From NCBI RefSeq assembly GCF_001078055.1, contig NZ_CP010777.1:2757001-2821000 (forward strand): a stretch of DNA of 64,000 nt, read 5' to 3'. The position numbers were made by a program, and so were the translations under genes. Position 1 is the stretch's first letter. Every line of letters begins with the position of its first letter. The stretch is from Rufibacter radiotolerans. Lineage in GTDB: Bacteria; Bacteroidota; Bacteroidia; Cytophagales; Hymenobacteraceae. This document shows, piece after piece, positions 42,766-51,480 of this stretch. The notes under the pieces were generated by a model. That model was not told the DNA's origin, searched no databases, and saw only the letters and a program-made list of their open reading frames with translations.

Positions 42766-43809
42766 TTACAAGTGCCGCACCATCAGTTTGAGCTGTAGCC
42801 GTACAATGTCGCCCATAGTGGTACAGGCCATGAATTCTTGGTTGTTGTGGTGGGCCGCCAGTTCCTTGCTTAATTGCGTGATCTTTTCAGGGGTAGAGAT
42901 GGTGTCTTTGCGCATGCAGTCAATGAGGTCTTTGAGCCGGTGGCGGGCAGCCCCAATGCGCCTGATGAGCAGGGTGCGCTCCTCGTTCTGGTACTGCTTC
43001 ATGGTCTCGGGGTGCAGCCACTTGGTGCAGAGTTCCACAATGGCGTTGTTGTCTTTGAAGAATTGCGGCAGGTACATGCTCTTGCGCCCTTCGTAGGCTT
43101 CCTGGTCAAAGTCAATGGGCCTGACCCGGTACTGTTCCTCCTCAAAATCTGGGGTAACCACCACCACATAGTTATAAGACCGCATATCGCCTAGCAGCAG
43201 CGCAAAGCAGCGTTCATTGAACTTCACAAACTCCTTGGCCAGACGCACCTTATTCAGCTCGGGCCTGCCCAGGTATTCTCTGATAAACTGATCACCAGGT
43301 ATACCCGCAATGTGCTCCTCAATCAAAGAACCGTCATGCAACAGGTAATTGATGCGGTTAGGAGACAGCACGTGCTCCAGTTCCAGGCCGTACAGCCGGG
43401 AGGCATCGGCGCGTTTAAAGTAGAAATAGTCGTAATTGTCATTGAGCAGGTTTACTACCCGTATTCTGAACGGGTGCGAATTCCCGAAGGTGCAGTAGTC
43501 TACCCGCTGCACGGACAGCTGCTCCATGAGACTCTCGTTGCCGTTAGACTTGAGCTGCACGTAAATACGGGTGAGCCCCTCATAGATCTCGCGCATCTGG
43601 CTGGGGTCATAGATTACCGTTTGCCAGAGCGTATCCTTTCCCCAGCGGTCATACAGCGGGTAGGCGTCTGTAAAATGCAGCAGCTCCTGGTAAGAGAGCG
43701 GCAAAGAAACATCACGGTAGTATTCGCGCAGGTACTTGCCCAGCGGAGCACTTACCGGGTAAAACTTCTTCTTTTTGGAGATATTGTTAGGATCTGGGGT
43801 CTGGGCCAT
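42766..43809 (-). CDS. Kinase-fold-like protein of unknown function
   Basis: A 347-residue cytosolic protein starting at ATG 43809, one base after the stop of the upstream alkyltransferase-like gene. No named family was recognised, but residues follow the protein-kinase/aminoglycoside-phosphotransferase plan. There is a Lys in the YDYFYFKRAD strand (about K132), a hinge-like SLIEEHIAGIPGDQF, a catalytic-loop-like LLLGDMRSYN (D208, N213 at the D+5 position) and a metal-site-like PIDFDQ (D233). There is a basic patch KKKK near the N-terminus (12-15). Function and substrate unknown; the assignment rests on motif spacing only. Confidence 0.6.
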   Translation of the reverse strand: MAQTPDPNNISKKKKFYPVSAPLGKYLREYYRDVSLPLSYQELLHFTDAYPLYDRWGKDTLWQTVIYDPSQMREIYEGLTRIYVQLKSNGNESLMEQLSVQRVDYCTFGNSHPFRIRVVNLLNDNYDYFYFKRADASRLYGLELEHVLSPNRINYLLHDGSLIEEHIAGIPGDQFIREYLGRPELNKVRLAKEFVKFNERCFALLLGDMRSYNYVVVVTPDFEEEQYRVRPIDFDQEAYEGRKSMYLPQFFKDNNAIVELCTKWLHPETMKQYQNEERTLLIRRIGAARHRLKDLIDCMRKDTISTPEKITQLSKELAAHHNNQEFMACTTMGDIVRLQLKLMVRHL

Positions 43810-43810
43810 G

Positions 43811-44161
43811 CTACAGAAGTTCTTTGGCCGGGTCCCAGAAACGATTCTCAAAATCCACCACCTTGTCGTCTTTCACCGTGATGCCTTCCTTCTCCAGGTG
43901 GGCCTGCATGGCGTCATAAGATTCAAAGTGCTGCTTGCCAGTCAGCAGGCCGTTGCGGTTAACCACCCTATAAGCCGGAATGCCGTGCTGGGAATGGGAG
44001 GCAATGAGCGCCCAACCCACCATGCGGGCCGAACCCTTGGCGCCCAGGTAAGAAGCAATAGCCCCGTAAGAGGTGACCCGCCCCGGCGGAATCAGTTTCA
44101 CCACCTCATAGACATCCTGAAAAAAATTGGTCTTTTTATCTGGAGAATCTGTTTTAGGCAT
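43811..44161 (-). CDS. Alkyltransferase-like (ATL) DNA-binding protein without active Cys
   Basis: A 116-residue protein of the MGMT/AGT DNA-binding-domain family. Conserved elements: PPGRVTSYGAIA (about 25-36), SARMVGWAL with the Arg-finger position R46, and NRNGLLTGK. In true alkyltransferases the motif PCHRV carries the acceptor Cys; here it reads P62-A-Y-R-V66, so alkyl transfer is impossible. ATL proteins (usually PWHRV) bind O6-alkylguanine and recruit nucleotide excision repair. It is the first gene of a three-gene minus-strand cluster. Confidence 0.88.
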   Translation of the reverse strand: MPKTDSPDKKTNFFQDVYEVVKLIPPGRVTSYGAIASYLGAKGSARMVGWALIASHSQHGIPAYRVVNRNGLLTGKQHFESYDAMQAHLEKEGITVKDDKVVDFENRFWDPAKELL

Positions 44162-44375
44162 AACTCTTGTGGCAAAGTGTAATTAATTAATTGTAGAAAC
44201 GACCAATAACTTTTTTTACCGCTGGCCGCTTTAAACCTTCAGGCTTCCTTTGGGTCTATTTATATAAAACTAGCCAAAAAACGCGAATTATCTGCCGTTG
44301 GTTGGCAATTGAACAGATTCACATGGGCCTGGCCTGCGCCAGAACTTACATTTTAGCTCCTAATTCTCCCAAGGA

Positions 44376-44495
44376 ATGAAAAATACAGTACCTCTTTTTT
44401 ATACCGCTTTCCTGGGTTCTGCCCAGGCCTCTTCCTCTTTTATCAAGGCCCTGCTCCATGGAGCGGGTATGCCCATTGGCCTTTCAGAAAGCTAG
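44376..44495 (+). CDS. Possible 39-residue peptide
   Basis: ATG at 44376, preceded by AAGGA at good spacing, opens a 39-codon frame with a hydrophobic/Phe/Ala-rich first half (VPLFYTAFLGSAQASSSF). It could be a small peptide upstream of the efflux operon, but there is no homology or coding signal to confirm it. Confidence 0.2.
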   Translation: MKNTVPLFYTAFLGSAQASSSFIKALLHGAGMPIGLSES

Positions 44496-44573
44496 CCTTC
44501 TGCCCTTTCGCTTCCCTGTTCTTTTTGTTTGTAAAAAGGTTTCGGTTTTGTTCCTGAAACAGATGGAACCTAG

Positions 44574-44581
44574 TAGTTTTG
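44574..44581 (+). promoter_or_regulatory. -7 box TAGTTTTG upstream of the RND operon
   Basis: Exact TAnnTTTG; a TTG at 44548-44550 is 23 bases upstream, a little long. The leader to the MFP ATG would be about 120 bases. Confidence 0.4.
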
Positions 44582-44710
44582 CCATAGGGTTATAATTACT
44601 GTACCTACAGAGACCAGGCAGGTAACAATCTAATCTTTCCCCTGTTACAATTTTACCATTTCCATTTCACCAGCAGTAACGCCTTCGCCGCGTAAAGCAC
44701 CCCATCATCT

Positions 44711-45823
44711 ATGAAGATAAAATATATTGTTTACGCCCTTCTCATTCTTGGCTTTGGAGCTTTAGTGTATTACCGTATAGAGAGCAATAAGGAAATGGCA
44801 GGCGCTGGTGGACCCGGTGGTGGTCCAGGTGGCGGTGGAGGAAAGGGTCCTGGAGGCCCCGGCGGCGCGGGCGGCGGCATGCCTATGCGCGTGCGGGGCG
44901 TGGTAGTGACTCCCCAGCGGTTCGCCAACACCCTCTCCGTAACCGGTTCCATTGAGGCCAACGAACAGGTAGAGGTCAGGTCCCAGATTTCTGGGTTGGT
45001 GCGCGGCATCTTCTTCCAGGAAGGCAGCAACGTGCTCAAAGGCCAGGTGCTGGTGAAAATAGACGACTCTGAACTAAGAGCCCAGCTTACCCAGGCCCAG
45101 ACCCGGCAGTCACTGGCGGCAGAGAACGAACGGCGGGCCCGCCTGCTGCTGGAGAAAGAAGCCATCAGCCGCGAAGAATATGACGTAGCCCGCGCCGAAC
45201 TGAAAACCGCCCAGGCCCAGATCCAGTTGGTGCGGGCACAGCTGGCCAAAACTTCTATTACTGCGCCCTTCTCTGGTAAAGTAGGGTTGCGCTCCATCTC
45301 CAACGGCAGTTTCCTTTCTCCTGAGACCGTGGTGACCAATCTGGTGAACACCAACCCGGTAAAGATCAGCTTTGCCGTGCCGGAGAAATACGCCGGTCAG
45401 GTGAAACTGAACACCGAGCTTACCTTCACCGTGGCCGGTTCTTCAGACACCCTCACTGCCAGGGTTTATGCCTTGGAGCCTGCCATTCAGGCTTCTTCCC
45501 GCACGCTCCAGATACGAGCCCGGGCCGCCAACCCTAACGGCACGCTGTTGCCGGGTTCCTTTGCCAATATCCAATTGCCGCTAACCGTTATTTCAGATGC
45601 GCTCCTTATCCCTACCGAGGCCGTGGTTCCGGTGCAGAATGGTAAGAAAGTATTTGTCACCGATAACGGGAAAGCCAAAGAAGTTATGATTGAAACCTCC
45701 ACCCGTACGGAGAAGGACCTGCTGGTCATCTCTGGTCTGAGCGCCGGTGATACGGTCCTGACTACCGGAATTTTGTCTTTGAAAGCAGGAAGCCCGGTAA
45801 AAGTGGCTTTGGGGAAGAAATAA
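44711..45823 (+). CDS. RND efflux periplasmic adaptor (MFP/HlyD family)
   Basis: A 370-residue periplasmic adaptor that links the RND pump to TolC. It has an N-terminal membrane anchor (about 3-20), then an unusual run of Gly, Pro, Ala and Lys (about 32-60), then the usual lipoyl/barrel-sandwich half (VEVRSQISGLVRGIFFQEGS), an alpha-hairpin (about 120-180), second lipoyl half (ITAPFSGKVGLRSISNGSFL) and beta-barrel/MP domains. It is the first gene of a three-gene operon; the pump starts 13 bases downstream. Substrate unknown. Confidence 0.93.
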   Translation: MKIKYIVYALLILGFGALVYYRIESNKEMAGAGGPGGGPGGGGGKGPGGPGGAGGGMPMRVRGVVVTPQRFANTLSVTGSIEANEQVEVRSQISGLVRGIFFQEGSNVLKGQVLVKIDDSELRAQLTQAQTRQSLAAENERRARLLLEKEAISREEYDVARAELKTAQAQIQLVRAQLAKTSITAPFSGKVGLRSISNGSFLSPETVVTNLVNTNPVKISFAVPEKYAGQVKLNTELTFTVAGSSDTLTARVYALEPAIQASSRTLQIRARAANPNGTLLPGSFANIQLPLTVISDALLIPTEAVVPVQNGKKVFVTDNGKAKEVMIETSTRTEKDLLVISGLSAGDTVLTTGILSLKAGSPVKVALGKK

Positions 45824-45836
45824 AAAGGAAAAGAAC

Positions 45837-48800
45837 ATGAGTTTATCCACCACCAGTATTAAACGCCCGGTCTTCACGATTGTGCTCAACCTGCTCCTGA
45901 TGCTTTTTGGGGTGATTGGGTACACGTTCCTGGGCGTGAGGGAATACCCTTCCATTGACCCCGCCATCGTGTCGGTGCGGACCAGTTACTCCGGCGCCAA
46001 CTCAGACATTATTGAGTCACAGATCACCGAGCCCCTGGAGAAAGCCATTAACTCTATTGATGGGGTCCGGAACATCTCCTCTACCTCTAACCAGGGTTCC
46101 AGCAACATCAACATTGAGTTCAACCTGGAGAAAAACCTGGAAGAGGCCGCCAATGACGTGCGCGACAAAGTATCTCAAGCGGTAAGAAGCCTCCCCGAGG
46201 ACATTGACGCCCCGCCGGTGGTTTCCAAAGCCGATGCCGACTCCGAGCCCATCATTACCATGACCGTGCGCAGCGCCAACCGCGACGCCCTCCAGATCTC
46301 TGATTACGCCGAAAACGTGATCTCCCAGCGGTTGCAGACTATCCCCGGGGTGAGTAGCATCCAGATCTGGGGCCAGAAACGCTACGCTATGCGCCTATGG
46401 CTGGACCCCATGAAACTGGCCTCGCATGGCTTGACCGTGGGCGATGTGCGCAACGCCCTTAACCGCCAGAACGTGGAACTGCCTACCGGAAAGGTAAGCG
46501 GCAGCAATACCGAGCTTACCGTGAAGACCCTGGGTAATTTATCTAGCCAAGAGCAGTTCAACAATCTTATCATCTCCTCTGAAGGCGAAACCATTACCCG
46601 CTTCAGTGACGTGGGCCGGGCCGAATTAGGCGCGGAGAACCTTGAAACCAAGATGACCGAATCTGGTACGCCCATGGTAGGGATGGCCATTATTCCGCAG
46701 CCGGGCACCAACTACCTTGAGATTGCCGGCAACTTCTATGACCAGTTTGAGAAACTCAAATCTGAGGTTCCCAAAGACATTCAGCTGGACATTGTGATGG
46801 ACAACACCGTGTTCATCAAGAAATCTGTGATTGAGGTAGCGGAGACTATTCTCATTGCCTTGATCCTGGTAATCCTGATCATCTACCTGTTCTTCAGGGA
46901 CTGGGGCATTGCCTTCCGGCCGTTGATAGATATTCCGGTTTCGTTGGTCGCCACGTTCTTTATCATGTACCTGGCCGGGTTCTCCATTAATGTGCTTACC
47001 CTGCTGGCCATTGTGTTGGCGACGGGTCTGGTAGTGGATGACGGGATTGTGGTAACGGAGAACATCTACAAAAAAGTAGAGGAAGGCATGTCACCCATTG
47101 AGGCGGCCATCAAAGGCTCCAATGAGATTTTCATGGCGGTTATCTCCATCTCCATCACGCTGGCGGCGGTGTTCCTACCGGTAATCTTCCTGGAAGGCTT
47201 CGTGGGGAGGCTGTTCCGGGAATTTGGGGTGGTCATAGGGGCCGCCGTATTGATCTCTGCCTTTGTTTCTTTGACCCTGACGCCTATGCTGAACGCTTAC
47301 CTGATGAAAGGTGGCGAGCAGAAGAAGTCTAAGTTCTATAACTGGACCGAGCCAATGTTCCAGAAAATGAACAGCAGCTACGCGGAGGCCCTGGCTTCCT
47401 TTATGAAACGCAGATGGCTGAGCTTCCCTATCATCCTGGTTTGTCTGGGATTGACGGTGCTGTTTTACATGACCCTGCAGAAAGAAACCGCGCCGTATGA
47501 TGACCGCAGCATGCTGCGGGTGTCTGCCACTGGACCAGAGGGCGCCTCCTATGAATACATGGATCGCTTTATGCTGGAACTGACCCAACTGGTGGAAGAC
47601 TCTATTCCGGAAAAGCAGGTGAACCTGGTGATTACCTCGCCGGGCTTTGGCGGGTCTAGCTCAGTGAACAGCGGTATGATGCGCCTGGCCTTAAAGCAGC
47701 CCGAAGACCGGGAACGCTCCCAGAAAGAAGTAGCCGATCATTTGTCTAAACTGACCAGACGCTTCCCGGAGGCCAGAACCAACGTAAGCCAGCAGCCTAC
47801 CATCTCGGTGAACCGGCGCGGGGGCCAGCCTATCCAGTACATTATTCAGGCGCCTAACTTTGAGAAGCTGCAGGAGAAAATACCGGTGTTCCTGGAAGAA
47901 GTCAACCAGAACCCCATCTTCACCAACGCAGACGTCAACCTGAAATTCAACAAGCCGGAAATCAACATCACCATTGACCGCGAAAAGGCCCAAAGCCTGG
48001 GCGTATCTGTGATTGACGTGGCCCAAACCCTGCAGCTTTCTTTGAGCGGGCAGCGCTTTGGGTATTTTCTCATGAACGGACGCCAGTACCAGGTCATGGG
48101 CCAGTTTGACCGCCCTGACCGCGATGACCCTACCGATTTAACTTCCTTGTTCGTGCGCAGTTCTACCGGCCAACTGGTGCAGCTGGACAACCTGGTAACC
48201 ATGCAGGAACGCAGCAGCCCACCGCAGCTCTACCACAACAACCGGTACCTGTCCGCGACCATCTCGGCCGGGCTTGCCCCAGGCAAAAGTATTGGCGACG
48301 GGATTGAGGCCATGGATGAGATCAGAGACAAGGTGCTAGACAAAACCTTTACCACTGACCTGGCCGGGGAATCCCGTGACTTTGTGGAAAGCGGTTCCAA
48401 TACCATGTTCGCCTTCGGCCTGGCGTTGCTGCTTATTTACCTGATTCTGGCCGCGCAGTTTGAGAGCTTCGTAGATCCGTTCATCATCATTTTAACGGTA
48501 CCAATGGCGGTGGCCGGGGCCATGCTGTCTCTGTGGCTGTTTGGGCAGACCTGGAACATCTTCAGCCAGATTGGAACCATCATGCTCATAGGGCTGGTAA
48601 CCAAGAACGGTATCTTGATTGTAGAATTTGCCAACCAGCTGCGCGAAGACGGCAAACCTAAGATGGAGGCCATACTGGAAGCCTCTGAAGCCCGTTTGCG
48701 CCCTATTTTGATGACCAGTTTGGCCATTGCACTGGGTGCCTTGCCCATTGCCCTGGCCCTAGGCGCGGCCGCCCAAAGCCGCATAGGCATGGGCGTGGTG

Positions 48801-48938
48801 ATTGTAGGCGGAACCATTTTCTCGTTGGTTTTGACGCTGTTCGTGATTCCGGCCATTTACTCCATGTGGTCCAGAGACCGCAAGCATCACCCAGAATTTG
48901 ACCACATTGAAGAGTACGAGAAATCTGTGGCTCACTAA
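45837..48938 (+). CDS. RND efflux pump, HAE1/AcrB family
   Basis: A 1033-residue inner-membrane proton-driven exporter. There are 12 membrane helices: one after the N-terminus (RPVFTIVLNLLLMLFGVIGY), then large periplasmic loops, and helices 2-6 and 8-12 in two clusters. Helix 4 has the proton-relay Asp pair within TGLVVDDGIVVTENI. Motifs VREYPSIDPAIVSVRTSYSG-type start of the pore domain and PMAVAGAM / IGLVTKNGILIVEFAN in helix 11-12 fit the HAE1 family. A Shine-Dalgarno-like AAAGGAAAAG precedes the ATG. Efflux of drugs or other hydrophobic molecules is inferred. Confidence 0.95.
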   Translation: MSLSTTSIKRPVFTIVLNLLLMLFGVIGYTFLGVREYPSIDPAIVSVRTSYSGANSDIIESQITEPLEKAINSIDGVRNISSTSNQGSSNINIEFNLEKNLEEAANDVRDKVSQAVRSLPEDIDAPPVVSKADADSEPIITMTVRSANRDALQISDYAENVISQRLQTIPGVSSIQIWGQKRYAMRLWLDPMKLASHGLTVGDVRNALNRQNVELPTGKVSGSNTELTVKTLGNLSSQEQFNNLIISSEGETITRFSDVGRAELGAENLETKMTESGTPMVGMAIIPQPGTNYLEIAGNFYDQFEKLKSEVPKDIQLDIVMDNTVFIKKSVIEVAETILIALILVILIIYLFFRDWGIAFRPLIDIPVSLVATFFIMYLAGFSINVLTLLAIVLATGLVVDDGIVVTENIYKKVEEGMSPIEAAIKGSNEIFMAVISISITLAAVFLPVIFLEGFVGRLFREFGVVIGAAVLISAFVSLTLTPMLNAYLMKGGEQKKSKFYNWTEPMFQKMNSSYAEALASFMKRRWLSFPIILVCLGLTVLFYMTLQKETAPYDDRSMLRVSATGPEGASYEYMDRFMLELTQLVEDSIPEKQVNLVITSPGFGGSSSVNSGMMRLALKQPEDRERSQKEVADHLSKLTRRFPEARTNVSQQPTISVNRRGGQPIQYIIQAPNFEKLQEKIPVFLEEVNQNPIFTNADVNLKFNKPEINITIDREKAQSLGVSVIDVAQTLQLSLSGQRFGYFLMNGRQYQVMGQFDRPDRDDPTDLTSLFVRSSTGQLVQLDNLVTMQERSSPPQLYHNNRYLSATISAGLAPGKSIGDGIEAMDEIRDKVLDKTFTTDLAGESRDFVESGSNTMFAFGLALLLIYLILAAQFESFVDPFIIILTVPMAVAGAMLSLWLFGQTWNIFSQIGTIMLIGLVTKNGILIVEFANQLREDGKPKMEAILEASEARLRPILMTSLAIALGALPIALALGAAAQSRIGMGVVIVGGTIFSLVLTLFVIPAIYSMWSRDRKHHPEFDHIEEYEKSVAH

Positions 48939-48961
48939 TTATTCATGATTTTATCTCCCTT

Positions 48962-50281
48962 ATGATAGCACACAAAAACTGGTTTCTGCCTGCCTTCTTC
49001 CTGCTCCTTTTCTTAGGAACAGCCCCGGCGAAGGCGCAGGAGCTTTTAACTTTAGAGGAAGCCGTTAAGATTACCCTGGAGCGCAACTTTGACATTAAGC
49101 TGTTCGCCAATGATGTACAGATAGCAGAAAACAACGTGAGCCGCGGCAACGCCGGCATGCTGCCGAATGTGAACGCTACCCTTACCAACAACAACACCAT
49201 TCAGAACAGCTCCCAGACCCGCGCCGATGGCCAGGTAAACGAAGTAAGCTGGGGCCGGGGCTCTACCCTCAACTACGGCGTGGGCCTGAACTGGACCGTC
49301 TTTAACGGGTTTGCCATGTTTGCCCGCTTTGAGCAGCTGCAGGAACTGCAGAAACTCGGCGAGGCCAACCTGCAGCAAACGGTGCTTACCCGCGTGGGCG
49401 ACGTGATCAGTACCTACTATGACCTGGTGCAGCAGCAATTGCAACTGCGGGCCTATGACACGGCGGTTTCGTTGTCCCAGTTCAGGGTGCAGACCGCCAA
49501 GACCCGCTTTGAGATAGGCAAGGCCGCCCGCCTGGAAGTCCTGAACGCCCAGGTAGACTTTAACACCGACACCACCAACCTGCTGCGCCAGCAGGAGCTT
49601 TACCGCAATACCCAGATACGCCTGAATGAGATTATGGCCCGTGAGGTGTCCACGCAGTTTAGGGTAGTAGACGGCATCACCATTAATGACCAGTTAACCC
49701 TGGCGCAGCTTTCCTCTCTGGTAGAGCAGCAGAACCCGGCCTTAAAAGCCGCCGTGTTGAACCGCCGCGTTGCCGAGCTGCAGGCCCGGCAGGTGCGGGC
49801 CAGCCGCTACCCCACCATTGGGGTGAACACCGGCTACAGCTTCTCCCATAACCGGTCGGCACTGGGTTTCTCCACGCTCTCTACCGGAAACGGGCTCACC
49901 TACGGCGTCACGGCGGCGGTGCCTATTTTCACCGGCTTTAACCAGCGCAGAAACGAGCAGAACGCCAACATCCAGATCAACAGCGCCGAAATACAGTTTC
50001 AGCAGGTGAACCAGAATCTGCAGGCTCAGCTGGCCGCCGCGTTCCAGACCTACCGCACCAACCTGACCCTGGTGCGCCTGGAGGAAAACAACCAGCGCAT
50101 TGCCCGCCAGAACCTGGACATCACCATGGAGAAATACCGGCTGGGCAGCATCACCACCATGGAAGTGCGGGACGCCCAACTTAACTTCGTGAATTCTACC
50201 GTGCGCTACAGCAACGCCCTTTACCAGGCCAAAATAGCAGAAGTCTCCCTCCGGGAAATCTCCGGTAACCTGGACCTGTAG
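48962..50281 (+). CDS. TolC-family outer-membrane channel
   Basis: A 439-residue outer-membrane factor with signal peptide (about 1-25, ending AKA-QELLTLEEA). It has the TolC-type duplicated coiled-coil layout with ALNVDFNT-like internal repeats (ARLEVLNAQVDFN and ITTMEVRDAQLNF), each next to a beta-strand pair. The C-terminus lacks long tails. The third gene of the efflux operon, 23 bases after the pump. A perfect hairpin with a T tract ends the operon 19 bases after its stop. Confidence 0.92.
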   Translation: MIAHKNWFLPAFFLLLFLGTAPAKAQELLTLEEAVKITLERNFDIKLFANDVQIAENNVSRGNAGMLPNVNATLTNNNTIQNSSQTRADGQVNEVSWGRGSTLNYGVGLNWTVFNGFAMFARFEQLQELQKLGEANLQQTVLTRVGDVISTYYDLVQQQLQLRAYDTAVSLSQFRVQTAKTRFEIGKAARLEVLNAQVDFNTDTTNLLRQQELYRNTQIRLNEIMAREVSTQFRVVDGITINDQLTLAQLSSLVEQQNPALKAAVLNRRVAELQARQVRASRYPTIGVNTGYSFSHNRSALGFSTLSTGNGLTYGVTAAVPIFTGFNQRRNEQNANIQINSAEIQFQQVNQNLQAQLAAAFQTYRTNLTLVRLEENNQRIARQNLDITMEKYRLGSITTMEVRDAQLNFVNSTVRYSNALYQAKIAEVSLREISGNLDL

Positions 50282-50300
50282 TATAGCTTGATTTACGCAG

Positions 50301-50346
50301 AAAGCGTTTCGGGGCTGTTTTTGAGAAAACAGCCCCGAAACGCTTT
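50301..50346. repeat. Dispersed GTTTT-type palindrome, perfect 21-base arms, T tract
   Basis: AAAGCGTTTCGGGGCTGTTTT (arm 50301-50321) and its exact complement (50326-50346) around loop TGAG, followed by TTTT. It is the efflux operon terminator and a GTTTC variant of the family. Confidence 0.9.
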
Positions 50347-50472
50347 TTTTATGTTACAACTTTCAAGTTCTCGGGTCCTTCTTTCCCCTCCTCTTTTTTT
50401 TGTCATCCTGATAGGATCTTGTGGGCGAACTAGAAAAGCTTTCCTTCTTTTTAATTGCACAAATCCCACTAC

Positions 50473-50512
50473 CTGTTTTGGGCCTGTTTTTCTGAAAACA
50501 GGCCCAAAACAG
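50473..50512. repeat. Dispersed GTTTT palindrome, perfect 18-base arms
   Basis: CTGTTTTGGGCCTGTTTT (50473-50490) and exact complement (50495-50512) around loop TCTG. This copy shows the plain family core, without locus-specific extension. Confidence 0.9.
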
Positions 50513-50517
50513 AAAAA

Positions 50518-50695
50518 CCTACCGCAAGTTTAGCGACTGCGTAACTTGTGGTTTTGCATGGCGGGGAGTTTTCAACTCCCCTTCTTTTGCCGGAAAGCAA
50601 GGCAAGTGAACTAGATGAAAGAAGCGGGGTACGTAAGTTTATAAACTTACCCAATGGCAAGCCACAAGTTACGCAGCCGCTAAACTTGCGGCAGG
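50518..50695. repeat. MITE-like inverted-repeat element A
   Basis: 34-base terminal inverted repeats (50518-50551 and 50662-50695) match with two mismatches; the inner 30 bases contain CCGCAAGTTTAGCG and CTGCGTAACTTGTGG. The interior holds a second hairpin (GGGGAGTT/AACTCCCC, 50563-50581) and an 18-base perfect palindrome (50633-50650). It has no transposase. Family copies at 50473-50512 and 50703-50752 lie on its two sides. Confidence 0.75.
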
Positions 50696-50702
50696 GAAAA
50701 GG

Positions 50703-50752
50703 AAAATCCGTTTCGGGCCTGTTTTCCGGAAAACAGGCCAGAAACGGATTTT
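50703..50752. repeat. Dispersed GTTTT-type palindrome, 23-base arms
   Basis: Arm 50703-50725 and arm 50730-50752 pair with one mismatch around loop CCGG. Core CGTTTCGGGCCTGTTTT. It lies 14 bases downstream of the stop of the thioesterase gene. Confidence 0.88.
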
Positions 50753-50766
50753 AAATATTCTACTGG

Positions 50767-51291
50767 CTACTTCGTCTTTAACTGGGCGGCTTTCATCTTC
50801 TCCCGCAACTGCCGCACTCGGTCTTCAAACACCGTGGGCACCTCCTCTTTCACGGCTACCTCATTGAACAGCTCCATTAACTCCGGTTCATGCTGGGCCC
50901 GCTCGTTTTTGCGGACGTCTATGTACACAAACTTGGTCCAGAGCACGGCCTTCAGCTTTTCTTTTTTCTCGTCCAGCATGACGTGTTCTACCAGCATGCT
51001 GGTGTCGGTGATCTGGATGATGGCAGTCTGGATGGTGACTAGCTCGCGCACGGTGGCGGGGCTCAGGTACACAATCTGGTTTTGGCCCACTACCCAGGCC
51101 CGGCCGGTCTTCCGGAAGAAGGCGTGAATGTCCATGCCGTAGGCGGCTTCCACCTGGTCTTCGCGCTCGTTCTGGAAGTAGTTAAGGAAGGCGCTGTTGT
51201 TCAAATGCCCGAAGGGATCGCAGTGGTCAAACCTGATTCGGGTCTGGCTTTCCAGCACGGAAGGTCTGGGGGAAGTGGTCTGGTGTTTCAT
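50767..51291 (-). CDS. Acyl-CoA thioesterase, hotdog fold (4HBT/YbgC-like)
   Basis: A 174-residue hotdog-fold thioesterase. The ATG at 51291 is preferred (an upstream frame extension has no family support). The catalytic segment is RFDHCDPFGHLNNSAFLNYF, with the Asp-Pro-x-GHxNN motif of the 4HBT/YbgC family. It has a helical C-terminal tail. The likely reaction is hydrolysis of acyl-CoA or similar thioesters; substrate unknown. A palindrome follows the gene at 50703-50752. Confidence 0.88.
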   Translation of the reverse strand: MKHQTTSPRPSVLESQTRIRFDHCDPFGHLNNSAFLNYFQNEREDQVEAAYGMDIHAFFRKTGRAWVVGQNQIVYLSPATVRELVTIQTAIIQITDTSMLVEHVMLDEKKEKLKAVLWTKFVYIDVRKNERAQHEPELMELFNEVAVKEEVPTVFEDRVRQLREKMKAAQLKTK

Positions 51292-51389
51292 AGCCTCAAA
51301 ATTTGCCAAATGGTTTGGGTAATGCAACGGCAAACCAGGTTTAATGGATGTACCTCCCTTCAAGATATTACTTCTCTAGGCTTTAAAAT

Positions 51390-51434
51390 AACAATAGCAG
51401 CCTTCTTCCCTTGGAGAAAAAGGCTGCTATTGTT
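51390..51434. terminator. Terminator downstream of the Rrf2 gene
   Basis: A perfect 15-base stem (AACAATAGCAGCCTT, 51390-51404; complement 51420-51434) with a 15-base, partly pairable loop, 47 bases after the minus-strand stop at 51481. Confidence 0.8.
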
Positions 51435-51480
51435 TCTTATGGCAACACAAAATCTGCTCTAAATGAACAGATTGGGCTTT

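Larger units (their letters stand above)
44162..44710. other. Divergent region upstream of the RND operon
   Basis: 549 bases. They contain a possible 39-codon frame (44376-44495), an exact -7 box (44574-44581) for the efflux operon, and AT-rich sequence. No operator for a local repressor was identified; no regulator gene is adjacent. Confidence 0.45.
50282..50766. other. Gene-free region packed with palindromes
   Basis: 485 bases between the TolC gene and the thioesterase gene. They contain three copies of the family palindrome and one 34-base-arm inverted-repeat element. Two of the family copies flank that element. No credible reading frame was seen; short frames here are translations of the repeats. 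Confidence 0.7.

Noticed and set aside
50288..50533. 81-codon frame after the TolC gene
   Set aside because: Its ends read through two palindromes, so it is a translation of repeats.
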